This document shows, one piece after another, positions 1 through 7,200 of a stretch of DNA of 10,172 nucleotides (position 1 is its first letter; every line of letters starts with the position of its first letter). The DNA comes from Auxenochlorella pyrenoidosa. Lineage: Eukaryota > Chlorophyta > Trebouxiophyceae > Chlorellales > Chlorellaceae. A program made the translations under genes and the position numbers. Under the pieces are notes generated by a model. That model was not told the DNA's origin and ran no database searches. It saw nothing but the letters and a program-made list of their open reading frames with translations. The stretch is taken from assembly GCA_001430745.1 (NCBI GenBank), contig KQ482069.1, forward strand, positions 91,187-101,358. Reading direction: 5' to 3'.

Positions 1-90
1 GCCGGCGGAGCCGCGGGCGGCGGCGCAGCGGGGCGATGAGGTGGCTGCGGCGTGCGACCTGGATGTGGAAATCCCAAAGGCGTCGTTCAT
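1..90 (-). CDS. Possible 5' end of a leftward gene, cut by the window edge
   Basis: Reading leftward from an ATG at 90-88 gives an uninterrupted 30-residue start rich in Ser, Ala and Arg (begins MNDAFGISTSRSHAAATSSP) that runs off the left edge. The composition resembles an algal organelle presequence and the position would make it divergent from the Hikeshi gene. The ATG context (C at -3) is not strong. A competing reading is the plus strand: frame 1 ends at a TGA at 37-39 after a Gly/Ala run, and frame 2 stays open to 382, so this could instead be the tail of an upstream rightward gene. No family is recognisable in so short a piece. Confidence 0.2.
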   Translation of the reverse strand, partial: MNDAFGISTSRSHAAATSSPRCAAARGSAG

Positions 91-401
91 GTGCAATCCC
101 TTGCAATCACAACATCCTGCACAGTCGGCAGCCTGCAGCGCAGCACCGCACAGCCAGCTGCAGAATGCCGACAGCTGTGGTGCTGGGGACATGTATTCCT
201 CGTGTCTGGCTGTGGGTAGAACGCTGACATTCTGCCGGAGTTTCACTCAGCAGCTGGGGCCGAGCTGGAGGCTCAAATGCAGTCGATTTTTTCCTGCCGC
301 CGACCCACGCCGTGCACAGCACCGTACACATGCAAGTCGAATTGCGATCTATCGGCAGCTGGCGATCAACCACAACCGCTAGACTACAATTATAGCGCAG
401 A
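91..401. promoter_or_regulatory. Upstream region and 5' UTR of the Hikeshi gene
   Basis: This is 311 bp without a supported coding exon, clearly less GC-rich than the flanking exons. It should contain the promoter and 5' UTR of the Hikeshi gene and, if the left-edge gene is real, a shared divergent promoter. An AT-rich patch (about 381-396, with ATTATA) lies just before the start codon, too close to be a normal TATA box for that start. A short inverted repeat sits at 141-185. No clear heat-shock element was found. Confidence 0.4.
141..185. repeat. Imperfect inverted repeat upstream of the Hikeshi gene
   Basis: CAGCACC (141-147) pairs with GGTGCTG (179-185), and ACAGC (150-154) pairs with GCTGT (174-178). 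This leaves a two-base bulge on one arm and a loop of about 19 bases. The 12 base pairs could fold in a 5' UTR or mark a binding site. In a sequence this GC-rich and rich in CAG/CTG words, a chance match is quite possible. Confidence 0.35.
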
Positions 402-2311
402 ATGGCACAGCCGCCCTTTGCAATTTTCTTCACGGGCAAGAGCTACCCAGTCCCGGCGACCAGCTTTGTGCAAGCAGACGCAACGCATTGGGTGAGGTGG
501 TAGGAAACTTTGCAGCTGGGCGATGATCGCTCTTCGCCCCCCGGGCTGACCCAGTAGCCGCCGCCAGCTCTGCCCGCCGGCACGAGACGCCCTCCTCCGG
601 AAGCATGCAGCCCTGTTTGCTCCTGTGATCGGAGCACCCTGACTTTTCGTGTATGGAATGAAAGCCGTTCGTTGCGTTGCTGGTTCTTGGTTCTGTCCAC
701 CAAACTTTCAAGCCGCCAAGCGGTGTGGTTGTTTCGAGGCATCCCCCGGCCTCAATTTACCCGCTCTGTGGTGGGCCCACCCTCCTCCCCCTCGTCCAGG
801 TGTTTGATGCCACAGCCACGGTGGTGCCCGACTATCGGGAGCTCAAGGAGGTGGCCATCTTCCTCACGCAGCCGAATGTGCTGCCGCCGGATGTGGGGCT
901 GGCGCTGTACGTCAGCATCGGGGGCGCAGACTGGAGCTACCGAGGTGGGTGGGAAGGGGCCTTATACTGCAGCGGTTGTGCCTAGAGTGTGGCAGCATTG
1001 GCGTGCAGCATGGAGCTGCACAGATGGCGCCGTGCTGCTCTTCTCCAGCACAAGTTGTGGGGCGGACACCCCGGCCCGCCTAGCTGCCGGCTGTCCCCCT
1101 TTGCTGCGCAGGGTTTGTGAGCAACGCGCACCCGTCAGACGTGCTGCCGCTGAGCTGGCCAGAGCCGCAGGACCCGCTGCTGGCGCCGCCGGGGCCGGGC
1201 TTTGCGCAGGTGGGCTGGCCCGCAGGCGACGGGCCATGTGCACGAATGCCCGCTCTTCGCGCTCTCCTGGGGGCGAGCAGTTCGTCCAGTCTTGGCTGCC
1301 GCCTGCGCGTTGGTTTGCTGGGCGCTGCCTCCTGCCAAGAGAGGCTAGCCCCCCAGAACCCCACCCCAACCCCAACCCCAACCCCAGCCTGCTCCGCCGC
1401 TTTGCCTGTCCACCTTGCAACCCAGATCGGGGTGAGTGTGGAGCCGCTGGCGGAGCTGGGGCAGAAGGAGGGCGCCAAGCTGGGGGCCAAGGAGGAGTTT
1501 GCGAAATGCGTGGGCCTGGTGAGCCGCGCGCGGCTGCGGGGGTCCGGAGCTCTTGCGCTGCTGCGGTGCCCCTGTGCGGCCATGCCGAGGCCTGCAGCTC
1601 TGCGAGGGTCCGGCCGAACCGTAGGGAGAGGCGCGGCTCTGCTGGTAGCAGCCAGCAGTGGCAAAGCAGCAAATGCTGCCTCATCGAGCCAGCAAAATTA
1701 GAGCAGGAAACACTGAATCACTGGACCGCCCATGCCCTCCCCTGCCCCCCCGGCAGGACCTGTTCAACTTCATGCAGAGCTTTGGCGGCGTGCAGGCAGT
1801 GGGCGGCGACAAGCTGCTGGTGAGGCCGCCCGCCTGCCCAGCCTGCTGGCGGTTTGGACAATCAATTACATTTCAGTCCACTGAGCCGGCATGCTCATGG
1901 ATAGCTGAAGGGGCCCCACCCATCCCTGCCCTGCTCGCCAAGAGGCCGCGGGCAAGGGGCCCAGCCTGGCTGCTGCACCGCATTTGGGCGGCCTTTGCCC
2001 CGTCTTGCTCAGGAGCTGACCTGCTGCAGCCGCAGCCAGCTCCAGTGGTCGTCTGACCTCGCTGCTGCGCGCCAGCCCCGCCCTGCTCCTCACAGCTGCT
2101 GCCCGCTGCGCTCCCGTTGCAATCCACCGGCCAGCTGTGCCTCCCTCCACCCCTCCATCCCACCCCCACCTCTCAACCCACCCTACCCCAACCCCCGTGC
2201 TCTGCCCCTGTGCAGGTGCCCTCCAATGTGCTAGATCACTGGTACCAGCGGCTCTCCAACCGGCTGCGGCGAGACCCCGACTTCCTCACGCGGAGAAGGG
2301 ACGCCGTCTGA
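402..2311 (+). CDS. HIKESHI: Hikeshi / OPI10-family HSP70 nuclear import protein
   Basis: Six exons are predicted: 402-491, 800-944, 1112-1209, 1426-1518, 1757-1819 and 2216-2311. They join in frame to 585 bp, 194 residues plus TGA; human Hikeshi has 197. All five introns are GT-AG (donors GTGAGG, GTGGGT, GTGGGC, GTGAGC, GTGAGG). Family hallmarks in order are an N-terminal strand ending ADATHW (about 25-30), VFD then PDYRELKEVAIFL (31-52), a Tyr-rich strand ending WSYRGFVSN (75-83; human has WQLLGFVTN), IGVSVEPL (112-119; human IGISVELL), DLFNFMQSF (143-151) and a C-terminal helix SNVLDHWYQRLSNRL (166-180). The start is chosen because exon 1 aligns with the family N-terminus and has A at -3. 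Hikeshi proteins bind HSP70 and FG nucleoporins and carry HSP70 into the nucleus, in animals during heat stress. That role is inferred here from family membership. The gene converges on the glutaredoxin gene, with 329 bp between stops. Confidence 0.93.
1364..1386 (+). repeat. Short (CCCCAA)n tandem tract in Hikeshi intron 3
   Basis: About four copies of CCCCAA lie about 40 bases before the acceptor of intron 3 (1210-1425). The tract most simply serves as, or derives from, a C-rich pyrimidine tract. The opposite strand has the spaced GGGG runs of a potential G-quadruplex. It is not the TTTAGGG plant/algal telomere unit. Confidence 0.6.
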
Positions 2312-2640
2312 GGCGCCCCCCCGCTGCCCCGTGCCGTGCCGCATGCACACATACTGACCTGTTGAATTGTTGAACTGTTGAGCAGTGCCTGCCTGCCCCT
2401 GCCACTCTCCCCCCCTGCTGCGACCTTGCACAAGCAACCACTCCTTGACCCTGCCCTCACACCCCGCGGTGATGACGTTGGCAGTGACATGGCGGAGGTT
2501 ATCATTTTGCAAGGCTGGGAAGCGGGAAGCGGCAGCAGCGCAGCGCAAGAAGCTGGAGCAGCAGGCAAGCTCAGGCAGAGGGAGTTCGTTGCCAGCAAGG
2601 GGCGTCAGGCGGCGGCAAAGTCTGGCAGGCAGCTGCCAGC
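2312..2640. other. Convergent intergenic region (3' UTRs of Hikeshi and glutaredoxin)
   Basis: These 329 bp lie between two facing stop codons and should hold both 3' UTRs, which could overlap. Open frames here are short and lack coding character. I found no TGTAA polyadenylation signal (the common green-algal form) on either strand. A TGTTGAA-like word recurs three times around 2360-2382 (GTTGAAT, GTTGAACT, GTTGAGC); its meaning is unknown. Confidence 0.6.
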
Positions 2641-3859
2641 TCAGAGGTTGGCGCTCACGCCCGCCGCCTCGAGCAGCGCCTTCAGCTTGCCGCTGCTCTT
2701 TGCCGCCAGGGTGTCGTCGCAGCCGCCCACATGCTGGCCCCCAATGAACACCTGCATGCAGCAGCAGGTGGAAAGGGTGGAATATGAACAAGAGAAGCAG
2801 GGCCCAAGGAGCAGGAGCAGCTGTGGCAAAGACAGGGCTTGATGGACAGCTCGTGCCTCAGCGCGCGGGGCAGCTCTGCTGTCCTGGGAAGCTTGCCTGC
2901 GGCACGGTGCGGCGGCCGGTGACCTGGCCGATCGCGTCCTGCACGCTGCTGCCGTCTGCCAGCTCATCAAGCTCGACCACCTGGGTGCAGCAGGGGCGGG
3001 GACAGGGGGATGGGGGTGGCTTTTGCAGCTGCTGCAACAGAGCGCAGGCGCCTGCTCGCTTGCCACGCCACAGGCAAACTCAACTCGGCAGAGACTTTGC
3101 GGTTCGGCCAGCAAATGTGCACCGCTGAGACTCTTTGTTTTGTTCCAAGGACGGCATGGGGGGCGGTCCGGCACTGCGCCATGTCCAGCTGTACCGCCGG
3201 CTGGGTTGAACAGCACAAACCAACTTCCCACAACAGACTTTGGCAAACTGGCCCCCAGTCCCTCACCTTGGCGCTGACGCCCAGCCGCTCAAACAGGCTC
3301 TTCACCTCGGAGCAGTCTGCAGCGGGAAGGGTTGAATGCGTTCACAGCAAGTGCAGAAGGCTGGAGGCACCTCCCACCGGCTGGATCCATGCAGCTGCAG
3401 CGCCTGCATTCCATCCTTTCTGGCGGTGCCCTTGGTGGTGTGGCCAAGCACGGCACCATTCACAGGAGCCGCCCACTGCGAGTGGCTCGCCCTCCTGCAA
3501 CCTTTGGGCGCTGCGCCAGCTGGCAGGGCCACCCGCCCCGCCGCTCACAGGGGCAGTAGGTCTTCGAGAACACGATTACCGGGTTCTGCGCCACCTTCTC
3601 GTTCACCATGCCCACGTAGTCGGTGCCCGTCGACATGGCGCGCACGCTGGCGACGCTGCGGCGGGGCTGGGGCACTGCATGGGAGAGCGAGCGCCGGAGG
3701 GTGTGTGGCGGGGTGGGTGTGCCTCATGTTGGGGATAACCGGCTTGGCAGCCAATACATCGACACCTGAAATGCCAACGCATCAGTCCTGCAACTAGAAT
3801 GTCTGTCGCAGATTGCCTGGCTCAGCCCATACGAGCCCTTCCTTCCTATGACGCTGCTG

Positions 3860-3895
<36 letters not shown>

Positions 3896-4029
3896 AAGTC
3901 CTGTCGCCACTGCCACCCACCTGCACGAGGCCTCGCGGCGGACACTGGGAACCCACGAACTGTGCGTACGGCACGGCCAAGCGGGGCAGCGGGGCTGAGG
4001 GTAACCAGGGAGAACAGGGCAGCGGACAT
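2641..4029 (-). CDS. GRX: Class I (CPYC) glutaredoxin, probably plastid-targeted
   Basis: Exons read leftward are 4029-3921, 3674-3549, 3316-3267, 2980-2897 and 2751-2641: 480 bp, 159 residues plus TGA. Residues 1-49 form an Ala/Ser/Arg/Pro-rich presequence (MSAALFSLVTLSPAAP...) ending SVRA, like an algal transit-peptide cleavage site. The thioredoxin-fold domain follows, with VIVFSKTYCPYC holding the active site C77-P-Y-C80, TVPQ with the cis-Pro at 122, and VFIGG...GGCDD (124-136), the glutathione-binding signature. The family uses glutathione to reduce disulfides and remove glutathione from mixed disulfides. The Tyr79 codon is split by intron 2. Intron 4 (2896-2752) must use a GC donor to keep TVPQ joined to VFIGG. 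The first exon fits because its donor CAG|GTGGGT leaves phase 1, matching the acceptor at 3675-3676. Without it, the next in-frame ATG (3636, Met50) gives a complete 110-residue cytosolic-size protein. Grx identity is near certain; plastid targeting is an inference. Confidence 0.94.
2752..2896 (-). other. GC-AG intron 4 of the glutaredoxin gene
   Basis: The leftward exon ends at CCG CAG (Pro-Gln of TVPQ) and is followed directly by GCAAGC. The next exon starts GTGTTCATT (VFI) after an AG at 2753-2752. Because glutaredoxins have TVP-x-VFIGG without a gap, the junction is fixed by protein conservation and no GT donor nearby keeps the frame. CAG|GCAAGC matches the strong-consensus context typical of GC donors. 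Confidence 0.85.
3637..4029 (-). other. Presequence-coding segment of the glutaredoxin gene (two exons plus intron 1)
   Basis: Residues 1-36 come from exon 1 (4029-3921), and residues 37-49 from the start of exon 2 (3674-3637). The segment contains no acidic residue, six or more Arg, many Ser/Ala/Pro, and ends VRA before Met50, which starts the conserved domain. These are standard features of a stroma-targeting peptide in green algae; a mitochondrial presequence cannot be excluded by eye. Confidence 0.65.
3864..3895 (+). repeat. (GCC)n trinucleotide repeat in glutaredoxin intron 1
   Basis: About ten and a half perfect GCC units lie inside the intron, roughly 26 bases downstream of its donor in the leftward transcript, where they read GGC. 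The repeat is non-coding in the proposed model. It is a likely length polymorphism between strains. Confidence 0.9.
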
Positions 4030-4254
4030 CGGGTCAGGACAACACCAAAGGGCCTCGATCAGCTACTGCCTATGATCGAAATGGGCAAGCAGAATGGGTG
4101 GATAATGACGGCTCAGGAGCCGAAATGGACGAGAAGAGCGCCTTTGCCCACTGCCGCGTGGCATGGGGTTTCCCGGCGCCCCGCATCTTCCTGTCGCTCC
4201 CAATGTCTTACCACACCCAATTCTGATCCCCTGCTCTGCTCCAGACGTGCAACC
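4030..4254. promoter_or_regulatory. Divergent promoter between glutaredoxin and auxilin-like genes
   Basis: Only 225 bp separate the two start codons, so both 5' UTRs and both core promoters must fit here, if the glutaredoxin presequence exon is correct. The region has lower GC and no long open frame of coding character. No TATA box is evident. A near-palindrome TGCCGCGTGGCA lies at about 4152-4163. A CCAG at 4241-4244 could end a short 5' UTR intron, but no matching donor is supported. Confidence 0.5.
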
Positions 4255-7200
4255 ATGGCGTCCGGCCTTGACGACCTGCTAAGCGGGTTGCCCGGCTTCA
4301 GCAAGCCGAGCATGAAGGAGCTCAAGCAGCAGGGTCGCGGCACCGGCAGCACGCCACTACAGGCCAACGCTGCTGCCTCGAGATCGCCTGCCACAACCGG
4401 CACTGGCGCAAGCCCGCCGCGGCCTCCCCAGGCGCCAGGGCCGGCCCCAGCAGCAGTTCCCTTTGCACTGGATCAGCTGGACCACCTGGTCAAGTCGCAG
4501 TCCTCGCCGGCGCTGGCGGCGCAGCGGTGCGCCTGCCCGCCTGCTGCCTGCCTGCCTCCTCGTGCCTTGAAGCGTCTTGCAAGTGGGATGGACATGCAAT
4601 CTGCGATCCCCGTTCTAATGTACCTGTGCGACATCTGATTGCAGGGCATCTGCCAACTCGGCATCGTCTGGTAGCCTTGGGGGTTTGTGTAGCAGCCGAC
4701 CGACCGCCGCCGCGGCAGGGATTGCGGCCGCGCCCGCCACAGGTGGGTCTGCAGCACACATTCGCCAGGAAGGATGCAATGGTTTCCAAGAAGTATTATA
4801 AGATACAAGTCAAGGCAGTCTGCGTGCTCACCATCCAGCTGCTCGTCCCTCACGTCGGACCATTGATGACACCTTGTGCTGCACCACCCTGCCCCTCATT
4901 CTCCCATGTTACCTGCAGCAAATGGCGGCACTGGCGCTTTTGATGACCTGTTTGGAGGCCTGGGCAGCAGTGCGCGCGGGGGCACATCCATGCGTTCCTC
5001 AGCAGCAGCAACAGCAGCCCAGTCGGCAGCACCCGCGCCAGCTGCTGCACCATCAGCACCACCACCACCATCTGCAGCCCCTGCGGCAGAGGCAGCACCC
5101 ATGCCCACACCCTTCCTCCGTGTCGATGAGGCAACAGGGCCACCGCCAGCAACAGATGAAGACCCCTTTGCCATGTTTGGGGGGCCGCCCCCAGCAGCGT
5201 CGGCGGCGCCCCTTTCTGGCAGCGCAGCAGCTGCTGTGCCTGTTGCCAGCGTGGATGATGGCTTCCTTGACGCCTTTGCGGCGCCCCCCTCGCGGCAGCC
5301 AGAGGCGGCAGCGCGGCAGCAGCATGGCGCTGCTGCGCCCTCTGCGGCATCAGCAGCTGCAGGGCATGACCCACTGGACTTTGGGGACTTTTTGGGATCA
5401 GAAGACCGTGAGGCGCCGGCGCCCGCACCCTCGGCTGGCGCGGCGCAGCCAGCGCCCAGCCGCGGCAGCGGCCCGCCCGCGCAGGCTGCAGAGGCGGCGG
5501 GGCCCACCAGCAGCTTTGGCTACGAGCGGCGGCCGCCCAGCGCCTCGGGGCCGAGCCAGCCGCGGTACCGCGTATTTGATTATGTGGACGCTGAGTCCGA
5601 CTCCTCTGGACCGGCAGCAGCAGCCTCTGCAGGGGCAGCAGGGCCACGCGCAGCAGCTGCAGGGGCGCCAGCGCGCCAACCCAGCGTGGGTCCTCTCGAG
5701 GAGGGCATGCGCACGGGCAGCGGCGGCGGCGGCAGCCGCCCAGGCAGCCGCGCCGGCAGCGTGCACGCCGCCAACGCCTCTGGCCCCCGGGCGCGCTCCT
5801 CCTCGGGAGCACACGCGGGGGGCGGGGCGCTGCATGCCGACAGCTACGCGCACCCGGCGCAGGGCACCAAGGAGGTGGTGGCTGAGCTCAGCAAGAAGGC
5901 GGCCACCGCCTTCCAGAGCGGCACCAAGTGGTTCATGAAGGCCTCCAAGAACCTGGTCACCCAGGTGCAGCAGCGGCTCGACCACCATGGGGGGCCCGAC
6001 GGCGGCGCCACCTCTGGCGGGCCACGTGAGCGAGAGGTTTTTGGGTTTGGAAGGGGGAGGGGGGCTACAGCCCAGCGCTGCAGCTGCTCTGCCAGGGGCT
6101 GCGCTCCTTGCTTCCACCTGGTGGGGGAGTGCGTGGCCAAGCAGCTGCGGTGCATCGAAAGTCTTGCCATCTGCTTGTCCGGCCCTGCCCTGCCCCACCC
6201 TGCCTGGCTCCCCCCCCCCCCCAACCACCAAGCCCCTCCCGGCCCCATCTCTGTGCAGCGCGCCGCCCAGGCGAGCCAGCCCCCTTCCACTACGACTGGG
6301 CGGCGCAGCTGTCCCGCGTGTCGCCCGGCAGCCGCTCCGCCGCGCTGGGGGCGATGGCGGAGGAGGACCGCCTGGCGGTGCAGGTGGGGGCCTGGGGTGG
6401 AGGTGGGGGGTTAGGTGGGGGTGCTCGAGCGCGAAGTACGCCGGGAGCGCGCCGGCAGGCGGCAGCCCAGGCTGGAATGCCGCAGGCCGCTGCTGAGCTC
6501 TGGCTGCTGGGTCCCTAACTAGCCTGGCAGGCCAGGAAGGGTGGATGGCTGCTTTTGAGGGCCGATCTGGCTCAGTGCTGGCAGTGCTACTGCGGCGCCT
6601 GATATCCACTCTGGTCCTGCTCCCTGTGCACTGCAGCGTGTGCTGGACGAGTCCACCCTTGGGGACAGCTACATGGAGGGCCCCGGCTATGAGGGGTACG
6701 CCACGCCAGCTGGCAGGCGCCAGCAGGAGCAGCAGCAGCAGCAGGGGCCGGCAGCCGCGGCCCAGCGAGAGCAGCACTGTGCCGGGGGCCCAAGCGCAGG
6801 CAGAGTTCCTCGGGCGGGCTCTCTTCCAGCAGCAGGCGATGCCGGGGCAAGCCGCAGCAGCTCACTTTCTTCCCTCTCATCTGGACAGGGAGCGGCAGCA
6901 GCAGCAGGGTCGGCGGCGCCGCCTCCGCCCGCATACGACCAGTTGTTCGGCGGTCGCGAGGCGCCCCCGCCTGGGGCAGGCAAGCAGGCACAGCAGCAGC
7001 AGCAACAGCCGACACCGCCGTCTGCACCGGAGGACGACCTGCTTGGCATGCATGGCAGCAGCGGCAGCACTGCCAGCACGCGCACAGCAGCGGCCGACGC
7101 ACCGCCGACGTCGACACCTGCGGCGGCACCGGCAGCGGATGCGGACTTCTTGTTTGGCGGCGGCGACAGCGCAGCCCCCGCCGGCAGCGCCGGCACTTCC

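Noticed and set aside
225..245. Heat-shock element (TTC...GGAGTTTC) upstream of Hikeshi
   Set aside because: The 5-bp alternating nGAAn/nTTCn pattern is not met; only two of the required units are present and their spacing is wrong.
41..382. 113-codon plus-strand frame at the left edge
   Set aside because: Its composition is not coding-like beyond about base 115 and it overlaps the likely promoter of Hikeshi; only the first bases could belong to an upstream gene.
1364..1386. Interstitial telomere repeat
   Set aside because: The unit is CCCCAA, not the CCCTAAA expected for green algae and plants, and it sits at a pyrimidine tract inside an intron.
672..1823. 383-codon plus-strand frame across the Hikeshi gene
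   Set aside because: It runs through introns 1-4 and reads the Hikeshi exons in the wrong frame; the conserved family residues are in the spliced model.
3460..3675. GTG at 3675-3673 as a start codon for glutaredoxin
   Set aside because: A GTG start is unlikely in a nuclear gene. The G of that codon is part of the intron AG acceptor, and splicing to the upstream exon restores a Val codon in frame.
4850..5812. 320-codon minus-strand frame rich in Leu, Arg and Gln
   Set aside because: It is the antisense shadow of auxilin exon 3, with composition explained by reversed CAG/GCA codons.
5398..6777. 459-codon open frame on the minus strand opposite the auxilin exons
   Set aside because: It is antisense to auxilin exons 3-5 and crosses two introns. 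In GC-rich DNA stop codons are rare, and its sequence is Pro/Ala/Gly/Arg-rich with no recognisable motif.
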